Positions 40,632 through 49,651 of a DNA stretch of 64,000 nt are shown one piece after another. Source of the DNA: Anaerolineales bacterium (GTDB lineage: Bacteria; Chloroflexota; Anaerolineae; 4572-78; J111); assembly GCA_015075405.1 (NCBI GenBank), contig JABTUK010000004.1, forward strand, positions 868,001-932,000, read 5' to 3'. The translations under genes and the position numbers were made by a program. The number at the start of each line of letters is the position of its first letter. The stretch's first letter is position 1. A model generated the notes under the pieces. That model saw nothing but the letters and a program-made list of their open reading frames with translations, did not search any database and was not told the origin of the DNA.

Positions 40632-42098
40632 GTGCTTAAGTATCTACGACAAATTGCCTCAGAAAGTATTGTTTATGGTTTATCAGGTGTTATTTTACGT
40701 TTTTTAACTATCTTTCTGGTGCCAATTTATACCCGCATCTTCACTCCTGAAGATTATGGCGTTTTAAGCTTAGTAACTTCTACCATATTAGTCGCCTCAA
40801 CTCTTGCTACCTTAAGTTTGGATAGTGCAGCGCATCGCTGGTATTGGGAGACTGAAGAACTTAGAGATCGCAAATGTACCATAGCCACTTGGGTTTACTG
40901 CCATTTAGGAGTAACTCTAATATTTGCAGCAGTTATTTTTCTTTCTGCTTCTTGGCTAGGAAGGGTGATTGTAGGACGAGCGGATGCTGGTAAATATTTT
41001 CAGCTAGCAGCTTTCACTCTTCCGTTAAACGTTTTATGGATTGTAGCCAATAATTGGCTGCGTATGCAACGACGCCCCTGGTCAACCACTTTTCATGCAT
41101 TAGCTAATGGTCTTTTGATCGTCTCGTTTACTTTTTTATTTGTAGTAGTTTTTCGGTGGGGATTAGAGGGTATTTTTAGCTCTCAAATTCTAGCATTCGG
41201 AGGAACTACTATACTATCCGGGATTATATTGGGCGGTTGGATTAATCCCAAACATTTTCATTGGGTACGTTTTCAAGAGATGTTTCATTATGCTTTACCA
41301 CTTATTCCAGCTTCACTGGCGCTATGGGTAATTAGCTTCTCTGATCGATATTTTATCCAAATCTATACCTCCACCCACGAGGTAGGATTATATCAAGTAG
41401 GCAGTGTAATTGCTGCTCCTGTAGCAATAATGAGTAACGCATTTCAGCAAGCCTGGTGGCCATTTGCTCTGTCAATTTATAAACGTCCAGACGCCAAACA
41501 GGTTTATGCCAATGTTTTTCTGGCCTATATTTGGATTACTGCCCTAATTAGCACGGCTCTGGCGTTGTTCGCTCCAGAAGCCATTTGGGTGTTTGCAACA
41601 GAGCAGTATTTAGGAGCAAGCTCAGTAGTTGGTATATTAGCGTTGGGTTATGTAATGATGGGACTATATTATATAGCGTCTACAGGTCCTAATATAGTTA
41701 AAGCAACCACTTCAGTTGGCATAGTAACTGTGATAGCCGCAGGTTTGAATGTTCTTTTTAATTTTATATTAGTCCCTTATCTGGGAAAAGAAGGGTCAGC
41801 CCTGGCGACACTTTTATCTCAATCAGTTGTACCAGTTATTCTTTTTTATCGTTCGCAAAAGTTATATCCTGTTCCTTATCGCTTTATGGCTGGAGGCGCA
41901 ATTTTTGTTTTGGCCTTTGTTTTAATTGCCATAGGAGGGTACCTACAATTTGACCAAATAATATGGGGAATTGTCTTTAAATTGATCCTGATGTCCCTCT
42001 TTGTCCCGGTTTTGTTTTTATTGCGTATTCTTACAATAGCTCAGGCCCGTCAAATTTTGAATATCAACTGGCGTAGCAGTCCAGTATCTGGAAATTAG
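40632..42098 (+). CDS. Wzx-like polysaccharide flippase (MOP superfamily)
   Basis: A 488-residue membrane protein with about 12-14 TM helices. The start region VYGLSGVILRFLTIFLVPIYTRIFTPEDYGVLSLV is the classic first-helix signature of Wzx/RfbX flippases, which move lipid-linked repeat units to the outer face. GTG 40632 is the apparent start, with only weak AAGG upstream. The gene is clearly more AT-rich than its neighbours (many TTA, ATA and AAT codons) and lies right after the intron, which suggests separate acquisition. It begins the second half of the locus. Confidence 0.92.
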   Translation: MLKYLRQIASESIVYGLSGVILRFLTIFLVPIYTRIFTPEDYGVLSLVTSTILVASTLATLSLDSAAHRWYWETEELRDRKCTIATWVYCHLGVTLIFAAVIFLSASWLGRVIVGRADAGKYFQLAAFTLPLNVLWIVANNWLRMQRRPWSTTFHALANGLLIVSFTFLFVVVFRWGLEGIFSSQILAFGGTTILSGIILGGWINPKHFHWVRFQEMFHYALPLIPASLALWVISFSDRYFIQIYTSTHEVGLYQVGSVIAAPVAIMSNAFQQAWWPFALSIYKRPDAKQVYANVFLAYIWITALISTALALFAPEAIWVFATEQYLGASSVVGILALGYVMMGLYYIASTGPNIVKATTSVGIVTVIAAGLNVLFNFILVPYLGKEGSALATLLSQSVVPVILFYRSQKLYPVPYRFMAGGAIFVLAFVLIAIGGYLQFDQIIWGIVFKLILMSLFVPVLFLLRILTIAQARQILNINWRSSPVSGN

Positions 42099-42104
42099 TA
42101 AGCA

Positions 42105-43292
42105 ATGGATAAGTCACCCAAAATTGCTATCATCTCATTTTCTCCCATTCACCGCGATGCCCGAGTACTCAGGCAAGTGTCCTATCTATCCAAGCATTTT
42201 TCAGTCACGGCAATTGGGTACGGGCAAATAAACTCTCCTAATGGGTCAACACAAATGTGGCCTATTCAACCCCCGCTAAAGGGGGGAGTAATTCGTAAGG
42301 CCAGTCTACTTACCCTACTTCTACTGGGCAAAGTGTTACCCAAGTGGGCCTACGAAACCTGGTATTGGAGCCAGTCACATCACCAGGCTGCTTTGCAATT
42401 ATTACTCCAAAGTAATGCATCCTTCATTCACGCCAATGATTGGAACACGTTACCGGTTGCTGTGAAGGCCGCCGAGCAAACCGGCGCTCGCGTCATCCTC
42501 GATTTGCATGAATATGCTCCTTTAGAATTTGAAAGCCGCAGATTGTGGCGCCTATTTTATCAACCCATGGTTGATTACTTTTTGCGTCGGTACACCCAGC
42601 AGTGCGCCGCCTTTGTTACGGTTAATGAAACTATTGCCAACAGGTATACCAGCGAGTATGGCATCCAGCCAATTACGGTTATGAATGTGCCAAAGAGCGA
42701 ACAATTGCCAGATTTCAGACCAACCGATCCTCACCATGTGCGGTTGGTCCATCACGGCGGCGCTAATCGTGATCGCAAGTTAGAATTGATGATCCAGGCT
42801 ATTGCCCAAACCTCGCCATGTTATTCCTTACATTTTATGTTGATCGAAATTAACCCGGGCTACATAGCCGAGTTGCAAGCTCTGGCGGAGCATCTTGCCC
42901 CCGGGCGAGTCTTTTTTCACCAAACTGTCCCTCCTGCAGAAATTGTCAGCCGGCTGGCCGAGTTTGACCTGGGCATTTATCTTTTGCCTTTTGCCCACAA
43001 TTTCAATAATTCGGTTGCGTTACCCAATAAGTTTTTCGATTTTATTACAGCCGGTCTGGCTTTGTGTATCGGCCCCTCTCCCGAAATGGTACGATTGACC
43101 GAACAGTATGGCTTCGGCATTGTTGCTTCCTCATTTGAGCCAGGAGAGGTGGCCTGGGTTTTAAATAACCTCAGTATAGCCGATATTGATCGAATGAAGT
43201 TAAAAGCTATCGAGGCGCGGCAAATCTTAAATGCCGATGTCGAACTGGGTAAGCTAGTAGCTCTATATCAAAAGTTATGGAGAGAGGCTTAA
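42105..43292 (+). CDS. GT4-type glycosyltransferase
   Basis: A 395-residue GT-B glycosyltransferase. The N-terminal part has ISFSPIHRDARVLRQVSYLS and SFIHANDWNTLPVAV. The C-terminal part has LVHHGGANRDRKLELMIQAI, RVFFHQTVPPAEIVSRLAEFDLGIYLLPF and NKFFDFITAGLALCIGPSPEMV, where the E-x7-E-like acid patch of GT4 is only partly conserved (a Phe-Asp in place of one Glu). It transfers an unknown sugar to the growing repeat unit in the cytoplasm. It starts seven bases after the flippase gene and abuts asnB directly (stop 43290-43292, start 43293), so the genes are cotranscribed. Confidence 0.85.
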   Translation: MDKSPKIAIISFSPIHRDARVLRQVSYLSKHFSVTAIGYGQINSPNGSTQMWPIQPPLKGGVIRKASLLTLLLLGKVLPKWAYETWYWSQSHHQAALQLLLQSNASFIHANDWNTLPVAVKAAEQTGARVILDLHEYAPLEFESRRLWRLFYQPMVDYFLRRYTQQCAAFVTVNETIANRYTSEYGIQPITVMNVPKSEQLPDFRPTDPHHVRLVHHGGANRDRKLELMIQAIAQTSPCYSLHFMLIEINPGYIAELQALAEHLAPGRVFFHQTVPPAEIVSRLAEFDLGIYLLPFAHNFNNSVALPNKFFDFITAGLALCIGPSPEMVRLTEQYGFGIVASSFEPGEVAWVLNNLSIADIDRMKLKAIEARQILNADVELGKLVALYQKLWREA

Positions 43293-45293
43293 ATGTGCGG
43301 TATTTGCGGCATTTGGCATGTTGATGGTCAATCAATAAATTCGGCGGCAGTTCACGATGCCACTGTCCGACTGCGCCATCGCGGCCCAGACGATGAAGGT
43401 TATCTGCTGGTCGATACAGCTTCCGGCTGCCAGGAAACCCGGCGTGGCCCGGATACATCTGCCGAATTGCTCATGCCGGAGATAAATGAGTCCAATCAAC
43501 AAGCCTATAACCTGGCCTTTGGCTTCCGCCGTCTATCCATCCTCGATATTTCCCCGGCCGGCCACCAGCCAATGAGCAATGCCGATGGCTCCCTGTGGCT
43601 GATTTTTAATGGCGAAATCTATAACTACCTGGAATTACGGGCCGAACTTCAGGCGAAAGGCTACACCTTTAGAACAGCTACCGATACCGAGGTAATTCTG
43701 GCCGCGTACGACGCCTGGGGTGAAGCCTGCCTGGAACGCTTTAATGGCATGTGGGCCTTTGCGCTGTGGGATAATCGGCAACGTCGGCTGTTTTGTGCCC
43801 GTGACAGATTTGGTATCAAGCCGTTTTATTACTTCTGGGATAGAAATACCTTTGCTTTTGCTTCGGAAATTAAGGCCTTGTTGCTGTTAACCGGCCTTAA
43901 GCCGCGAGCCAATGAACCCATCATTTTCGACTACTTAAGTTCTGCAAATTTGGATCATACACCCGAAACCTTTTTTGCAGATATTTACCAACTGCCGCCC
44001 GCTCATTACCTGATATTGCAGAATAATCAACTGCACCTCCAGCGCTACTGGCACATCCCCCTCTCTCACCCGGCCGCTGAAATTGCTGATGATACCGGCT
44101 ATGCTCAAAAATTTTACGAGCTGTTTGAAGATGCAGTGCGTCTGCATTTACGCAGTGATGTAGCCATTGGCACATGCCTCAGCGGCGGTCTCGACTCGTC
44201 GGCCATTGTGTATGTAGCCAATAAACTCCTCTTTGCCGACCAGGTTATCAATCTCGATCTTGTCGGTCAACAGCAAAAAACCTTTTCCTCATGCTTTGAG
44301 GATAAACGATTTGACGAGCGCCAATATATCCAGTACGTTCTGACAGAAACCGGAGCCGAGCCAAATTTTACCTTTCCCAGTCCAGTGGGGTTGCTTGAAG
44401 ACCTGTCCCGGCTGATTTGGCATCAGGATGAACCCTTCGGTTCTACCAGTATCTACGCTCAATGGTGCGTGATGAAATTGGTAGCTGAACGCGGAGTCAA
44501 GGTGCTGCTGGATGGTCAGGGGGGCGATGAAATGCTGGCGGGTTATCACCCTTACTTCAATTATTATTGGGGCGCATTGGCTAAGCAGGGGCACTGGACG
44601 GAATTATGGAATGAATGGCAAGATTATCGGGCAATATATGGCACATCGACTTTTGAACTGCTAATACGAACGATGCGTCCTCACGTTCCAACCACGTTGC
44701 TTAATTGGCGACGACAACTGCGAAGAGGTAATTCGTTGGGGCTTAATCTTGATTTTATCAAGGCTCACCTTCACCGTGTTTATCAAACGCCTGATTATGG
44801 GGGTGACTTATTCCATAACTTTCTTTATCATGGACTGACTCGGATCAGCCTGCCTGGATTGTTACATTATGAGGATCGCAATTCTATGGCTCATTCGGTG
44901 GAAGCGCGAGTCCCCTTCCTCGATTATCGGTTAGTTGAATATGTTTTTTCTCTTCCCGCCAACCAAAAAATAAAGCATGGCCTGACTAAAGCGGTGATGC
45001 GTAATGCCCTCAAAGGTGTTCTCCCGGAAGCTATTCGTACTCGAACTGATAAGATGGGCTTTGTCACCCCAGAACGTGTCTGGTTAACCACAGCCCTCAA
45101 TGATTGGCTTTATGACTTGGTGGATTCTCAGTCGTTCCGAGAGCGTGGTTACTTCGATGTTGATCAAATCCGGCAAGTCCTCAAGGAACACCAGCAGGGA
45201 AGCCGCGACTTAACTTTTCTGGCCTGGCGTTGGATTAATTTGGAGTTGTGGCTACGCCAAATGATAGATATTGATCCGGTTAGTGGAACATGA
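43293..45293 (+). CDS. asnB: Asparagine synthase-like glutamine amidotransferase
   Basis: A 666-residue AsnB-type enzyme. Residue Cys2 in MCGICGIW is the class II glutaminase nucleophile, and FRRLSILDISPAGHQPM, NGEIYNYLELR and DTEVILAAYDAWG complete the N-domain. The synthetase domain has SGGLDSSAIVYVA (PP-loop) and LLDGQGGDEMLAGYHPY. Inside a polysaccharide locus such enzymes (WbpS in Pseudomonas is an example) can amidate uronic acids, here possibly ManNAc3NAcA or a related uronate. Housekeeping asparagine synthesis is the alternative. The start codon follows the previous stop with no gap. Confidence 0.93.
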   Translation: MCGICGIWHVDGQSINSAAVHDATVRLRHRGPDDEGYLLVDTASGCQETRRGPDTSAELLMPEINESNQQAYNLAFGFRRLSILDISPAGHQPMSNADGSLWLIFNGEIYNYLELRAELQAKGYTFRTATDTEVILAAYDAWGEACLERFNGMWAFALWDNRQRRLFCARDRFGIKPFYYFWDRNTFAFASEIKALLLLTGLKPRANEPIIFDYLSSANLDHTPETFFADIYQLPPAHYLILQNNQLHLQRYWHIPLSHPAAEIADDTGYAQKFYELFEDAVRLHLRSDVAIGTCLSGGLDSSAIVYVANKLLFADQVINLDLVGQQQKTFSSCFEDKRFDERQYIQYVLTETGAEPNFTFPSPVGLLEDLSRLIWHQDEPFGSTSIYAQWCVMKLVAERGVKVLLDGQGGDEMLAGYHPYFNYYWGALAKQGHWTELWNEWQDYRAIYGTSTFELLIRTMRPHVPTTLLNWRRQLRRGNSLGLNLDFIKAHLHRVYQTPDYGGDLFHNFLYHGLTRISLPGLLHYEDRNSMAHSVEARVPFLDYRLVEYVFSLPANQKIKHGLTKAVMRNALKGVLPEAIRTRTDKMGFVTPERVWLTTALNDWLYDLVDSQSFRERGYFDVDQIRQVLKEHQQGSRDLTFLAWRWINLELWLRQMIDIDPVSGT

Positions 45294-45314
45294 TGTAGTC
45301 ACAAAGGTGAGAGG

Positions 45315-46628
45315 ATGCCGAAAAAATCAGCGCTTTTTATTTCCTACCTGTGTTCACCCAGAATCCCTGTGGCTTCTGAGCGCATATTGAAGTTCAAGAA
45401 ATTCTTGCCGGAATTTGGTTATCATCCCTATGTTTTAAGCACGGAGATATTTGGAACGTTATCAAACGACGAAGAACGAGATATATACCGGGCCTTTAAC
45501 CCTATTTCGCTTTACCTGGGAATTTTGAGCCTGTTGTTTTCTCGGCGAGATTCATCGGTTCAAAAAGCATCAACTCGAGCCGGAGGCGCACGTTTACAAG
45601 CGCTGATCCATTGGCTCCGCGAATGGGTCATCATACCCGACCAGGGCATAATTTGGCTGCCCTTTGCCATCTGGACAGGCTGGCGATTGATCCGGCGTAA
45701 AAAGATAGATGTCATTGTTTCTACCTCTGGCCCGGAAACCAATCACCTGGTCGGAGCCTGTTTATCTAAGTTGACAGGTAAGCCCTTAGTGATTGATTTT
45801 CGGGATGGTTGGTTATTTGAGCCGCTTCAGCCATACTTGCGCTACAATCGCTTTCGCCGGGCGGTAGATGGGCGGCTAGAATGGTGGGTAGTTTCACAAG
45901 CGCAGACGGTTATCACTGTTAGCGATCCGTTGACAGATTACTTCCGGCAAACTTACCATTTATCCACGGAACGTGCTTTAACGATTCGCAATGGCTATGA
46001 TCCGGACAATTGGCGAGATGTTCAGCCGGCAGCACGAACCGAGGGCAAACTTCGCCTGGTCCATACCGGGGCTTTAAGCACCAGCCGGTTCAATCAAACT
46101 CCTCGCCCATTTCTCGAAGGGGTGGCTCGTTTACCGGACTTCCTGCGTTGCCAGCTTGAAGTGCTGTTGATTGGCGATATTCAGCCCGCCGAACAACAGG
46201 CTATTGTTGAGCTTGGACTGGCAGATGTGATTCAAACACTGCCGCCGGTGGCCCGAACTCAAAGCCTGGGCTACCAACTGTCGGCGGATGTACTGTTGTT
46301 AATGGTTGGCACAGACCTGAGTGTAGCAACCAGCAAACTGTATGAGTACCTGTATGCCCGCCGCCCCATCCTGGCGATTGGCCATCCCGACGCCGCCGCC
46401 TGCCGGATTGTGCAGTGCGCCCAGGCCGGCCTGGTGGTTGAATCAGAGGAATCGGAGGCTATCGCCGCGGCTCTCACTCGTTTATATGAACTCTGGCAAA
46501 CCGGCGGATTAAACATTTACGGGCAGGGCGACATCAGCCCGTATGATCGCCGCCATTTAGCCGGCCAATTGGCCCAGGTGCTGGGCAAAATTGTGAATTG
46601 CCCACAGGGGGCCTTCGGCTCTGAATAG
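45315..46628 (+). CDS. GT4-type glycosyltransferase
   Basis: A 437-residue glycosyltransferase. The N-domain has SERILKFKKFLPEFGYHPYVLST. The middle has VIVSTSGPETNHLVGACLSKLTGKPLVIDFRDGW, the signature of the large GT4-like family acting on lipid-linked glycans. The C-domain has KLRLVHTGALSTSRFNQTP and SKLYEYLYARRPILAIGHPD with the nucleotide-sugar-binding Glu. The start ATG 45315 follows GAGAGG. It is part of the operon; donor and acceptor are unknown. A heptamer array follows the gene. Confidence 0.85.
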   Translation: MPKKSALFISYLCSPRIPVASERILKFKKFLPEFGYHPYVLSTEIFGTLSNDEERDIYRAFNPISLYLGILSLLFSRRDSSVQKASTRAGGARLQALIHWLREWVIIPDQGIIWLPFAIWTGWRLIRRKKIDVIVSTSGPETNHLVGACLSKLTGKPLVIDFRDGWLFEPLQPYLRYNRFRRAVDGRLEWWVVSQAQTVITVSDPLTDYFRQTYHLSTERALTIRNGYDPDNWRDVQPAARTEGKLRLVHTGALSTSRFNQTPRPFLEGVARLPDFLRCQLEVLLIGDIQPAEQQAIVELGLADVIQTLPPVARTQSLGYQLSADVLLLMVGTDLSVATSKLYEYLYARRPILAIGHPDAAACRIVQCAQAGLVVESEESEAIAAALTRLYELWQTGGLNIYGQGDISPYDRRHLAGQLAQVLGKIVNCPQGAFGSE

Positions 46629-46629
46629 C

Positions 46630-46701
46630 CAATTATTAATTGTGAATGAAAAGTAGTTTTCTTTTGACTCATTCACCATTCACAATTCACTATTCACAAT
46701 T
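46630..46701. repeat. Heptamer hairpin inside the polysaccharide operon
   Basis: ATTCACC, ATTCACA, ATTCACT, ATTCACA in exact 7-nt steps (46671-46698) face AATTATTAATTGTGAATGA on the left arm. It lies between two glycosyltransferase genes. Confidence 0.88.
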
Positions 46702-46727
46702 AGTAGGATGGTTTTTACTCTAAATCC

Positions 46728-47861
46728 ATGAACACTTTTACCGCCTCTCAGCCTATCCGCGTTCTCCACCTGGTTGCTTCCTCTCACGGGGGCGGGGCTA
46801 CGCATGTGCGCGATCTGGCCCTGGGGTTAGCGCACCGGGGACATGTTGTTTCGGTGGCGATGCCGGAAGATGGTGGTATTGTTCATGCCGAGGATTTCAT
46901 TGCCGGTGAGGTGATTTTTTATCCCCTGACCGGTAAGGGCCAAATCCGCGCTCTGGCCGGGCAGGTGGACATACTGCACTGTCACGGGGCGCGGGCGGCC
47001 TTTTGGGGCCGGTTAGCCACAATGGGCCTCGGGAAAAAACGGCCCAAGATTGTGTACAGCATTCATGGCCTCATGATTCCGCATTACCCCTGGCTGCGCC
47101 GTTTTCTGCTCGGCTGGCAGGAAAAAATCCAGGCCGGCCAGGTAGACCGGTATATCGCCGTGAGCCAGGCTGAACGAGAGTCGCTCCGCCGGGCTGGGCT
47201 GGGCAGAGAAGAAACGGTCAGCGTCGTTTGGTACGGCATCGAGGTTGAGAAATTTGAAAAAGCCGGCGTGGATCGAACGGACCTGCGGGCAAGTTTTGGC
47301 GTTGGCCCTGATGAAATTTTGCTAACTATGATTTGCCGTTTCTTCTGGCCGCGTGATTTTCCCACGCTGCTTCACGCCTTCCACCAGGCGGTTGAAAAAG
47401 TCCCCTATTTGCGCTTGCTGCTCGTTGGAGATGGCCCCTGGCGGCCCCAAATTGAGGCGTTGTTAGAGCAGTTACATTTGCAAGATCGCGTTATTTTGCC
47501 CGGCATGCGCGAAGATATAGCCAATCTCCTGCACGCCGCCGATATTTTCATGCTGACTTCAAAAGGCGGGGATGGCCTGCCCATTTCTATTTTAGAAGCC
47601 ATGGCCGCCGCCCGCCCGGTGATTGCTACGGCTACCGACGGCATCCCCGAAGAAATTATCCACGGTGAAACCGGCTTACTCAGTCCCATCGGCCAGGCCG
47701 ATGACCTGGCTGCGGCCATTATCAAGCTGGCTCAGGACCAGGCGCTCCGCCAGTCGATGGGGAAAGCCGGGCATCAGCGGGTCCAAACATGCTTTCAGCG
47801 CCAGCAAATGATTGACAAGGTTTCCAAGTTGTACCAGGAGTTGTTAGTGTCCGGCAAGTAA
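46728..47861 (+). CDS. GT4-type glycosyltransferase
   Basis: A 377-residue GT-B enzyme. The N-domain has LHLVASSHGGGATHVRDLALGLAHRGH with the Gly-rich donor loop, and KIVYSIHGLMIPHY. The C-domain has SVVWYGIEVEKFEKA, LLLVGDGPWRPQIEALLEQL, RVILPGMREDIANLLHAADIF and the full GT4 E-x7-E in LPISILEAMAAARPVIATATDGIPEEI. It is a textbook retaining glycosyltransferase family 4 protein, likely in repeat-unit assembly. No Shine-Dalgarno is evident; TACTCT lies seven bases before the ATG, so a local promoter with a leaderless start is possible. Confidence 0.92.
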   Translation: MNTFTASQPIRVLHLVASSHGGGATHVRDLALGLAHRGHVVSVAMPEDGGIVHAEDFIAGEVIFYPLTGKGQIRALAGQVDILHCHGARAAFWGRLATMGLGKKRPKIVYSIHGLMIPHYPWLRRFLLGWQEKIQAGQVDRYIAVSQAERESLRRAGLGREETVSVVWYGIEVEKFEKAGVDRTDLRASFGVGPDEILLTMICRFFWPRDFPTLLHAFHQAVEKVPYLRLLLVGDGPWRPQIEALLEQLHLQDRVILPGMREDIANLLHAADIFMLTSKGGDGLPISILEAMAAARPVIATATDGIPEEIIHGETGLLSPIGQADDLAAAIIKLAQDQALRQSMGKAGHQRVQTCFQRQQMIDKVSKLYQELLVSGK

Positions 47862-47908
47862 TTTTCCGGATCCAAGTGCTCCATCCAGGAGAGGCAAGCG
47901 AGATATTG

Positions 47909-48868
47909 ATGGAATACGTTAATTGTAATCTATGTGGCTGCTCACATTCCTCTCTACTTTTTACATCCAGGGATTACATTAGTCGAGAAGATTTTAATGT
48001 AGTGTATTGCAATAACTGTGGCCTGGCCTACACGAATCCGCGCCCTTCAATTCAAGAGATTGAAAGGTTTTACGGCCGTCACTACTATGGCAAGGATAAT
48101 GCTCGCTTCAAAGGAATTTTTGAACTGTTAGTTCGTCTGTTCCGAAAACAACGAACGCACAGGCTTTTGAATCTCAAGAAATCAGGCCGCATCCTGGATA
48201 TTGGCTGTGGGCGGGGACAGATGTTATACGAATTCAAAAAAAGGGGGTGGCAGACTTTTGGCACCGAGCTGACCGAGTCGAAGGCTCAGGCAGCCAGAGA
48301 AGAATTCGGCCTCGATGTGCTGACAGTTCCCCTTGAGGCTTGCGGCTTTGAAGATAATTTTTTTGATGTTGTTACTTTATGGCATGTTTTGGAACACTTA
48401 CCTTATCCTCGTGAAACTCTGCGGGAAATAAACAGGGTCCTCAAAAAGGATGGATTTCTGGTTGTGGCCGTTCCCCATTTTGATAGTTGGGAAGCCAGGA
48501 TTTTTAAGGGAAAGTGGTTCCACCTGGATGTGCCCCGGCACTACTACCATTTTTCCTTACAGACGCTCACCCAAATGTTGGCTATCACCGGTTTTAAGGT
48601 TAAATCACAGCATCACTTTTCCATTGAATATAATCCCTACGGCTTAATGCAGAGTTTACTTAACCAGGTCAGTGGTCAATCTAATTTCCTTTACAATCTT
48701 TTAAGCGCCGATTCGGATCGCTCTTTAAGCCAATCCAAAAGCATATTGTTGATGAATCTACTGTTAGTTCCTCCACTGGCTGTGAGCAGCTTGCCCCTGT
48801 CATATTTGGCTGCTTTGTTTCAAACCGGCGGGACAATAGAATTACTGGCGGGTAAGCAAAACGGATAA
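47909..48868 (+). CDS. SAM-dependent methyltransferase with N-terminal zinc ribbon
   Basis: About 319 residues from ATG 47909; a GTG 33 bases earlier is also possible. The N-terminus MEYVNCNLCG...VVYCNNCGLAY is a Cys4 ribbon. The class I methyltransferase core has GRILDIGCGRGQMLYEFKKRG (motif I) and DVVTLWHVLEHLPYPRETLREI (motif II/III). This two-part build is common in sugar and polysaccharide clusters, where the enzyme methylates a sugar hydroxyl or caps a chain. The C-terminus has a weakly hydrophobic stretch. It is followed immediately by the next gene. Confidence 0.85.
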   Translation: MEYVNCNLCGCSHSSLLFTSRDYISREDFNVVYCNNCGLAYTNPRPSIQEIERFYGRHYYGKDNARFKGIFELLVRLFRKQRTHRLLNLKKSGRILDIGCGRGQMLYEFKKRGWQTFGTELTESKAQAAREEFGLDVLTVPLEACGFEDNFFDVVTLWHVLEHLPYPRETLREINRVLKKDGFLVVAVPHFDSWEARIFKGKWFHLDVPRHYYHFSLQTLTQMLAITGFKVKSQHHFSIEYNPYGLMQSLLNQVSGQSNFLYNLLSADSDRSLSQSKSILLMNLLLVPPLAVSSLPLSYLAALFQTGGTIELLAGKQNG

Positions 48869-49651
48869 ATGATTATGTACCGGGACAAAAAGGTTGTGGT
48901 TGTTATGCCGGCCTATAACGCCGAAAAAACCCTACTTCAGACTTATGAAGAGGTTATGGCCCAGGATTACGTGGACCTGATTATTCTGGTTGATGATGCC
49001 AGCCGTGATTACACCGCCACGATGGCCGAAAACTTGGCGAATGTGATTGTTTACCGGCATGAAGTCAATAAGGGCTATGGCGCAAACCAGAAAAGCTGTT
49101 ATAAAATCGCCTTAAAAGAAGGCGCTGATATTGTGGTAATGGTTCATCCCGATTATCAATACACACCCTTACTTATCCCGGCCATGGTTTCAATGATTGG
49201 CAACAACCTGTATCATTGCGTCTTGGGATCACGAATTTTGGGAGGATATGCCCTGAAAGGGGGCATGCCCATCTGGAAATATATTAGCAACCGGTTTCTG
49301 ACTTTTGTAGAGAATATTTTGCTGGGGGCAAAGTTATCTGAATATCACACCGGTTATCGGGCCTTCTCTAAGGAACTATTGGAGAAATTACCCCTTGACG
49401 TCAACTCTAATGATTTTGTGTTTGATAACCAGATGTTAGCCCAGATTATCTGGTTTGGCTACACCATTGCTGAGATAAGCTGTCCAACCAAATATTTTGG
49501 TGAGGCATCATCGATCAATGTAAAGCGGAGCATCTGGTACGGCCTGGGCTGCCTGGCGACCTCTACCGAATTTTTTCTGGCAAAGCTAAACTTGACTACT
49601 TCAAGGCGTTTTCCACCACTGTCGAACTCAAAGGAGATAGCCTGGCAATGA
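48869..49651 (+). CDS. GT2 glycosyltransferase, DPM1-like
   Basis: A 260-residue GT-A enzyme. VVMPAYNAEKTLLQTYEEV, IILVDDASRDYTATMA (first Asp pair), NKGYGANQKSC and VVMVHPDYQY (the position of the DxD) are typical of dolichyl-phosphate or undecaprenyl-phosphate sugar transferases. These make lipid-linked single sugars used outside the membrane. No C-terminal TM is visible. Its stop overlaps the start of the GT39-like gene as ATGA; such pairs usually work together, one making the polyprenyl-P-sugar donor and the other using it. Confidence 0.9.
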   Translation: MIMYRDKKVVVVMPAYNAEKTLLQTYEEVMAQDYVDLIILVDDASRDYTATMAENLANVIVYRHEVNKGYGANQKSCYKIALKEGADIVVMVHPDYQYTPLLIPAMVSMIGNNLYHCVLGSRILGGYALKGGMPIWKYISNRFLTFVENILLGAKLSEYHTGYRAFSKELLEKLPLDVNSNDFVFDNQMLAQIIWFGYTIAEISCPTKYFGEASSINVKRSIWYGLGCLATSTEFFLAKLNLTTSRRFPPLSNSKEIAWQ

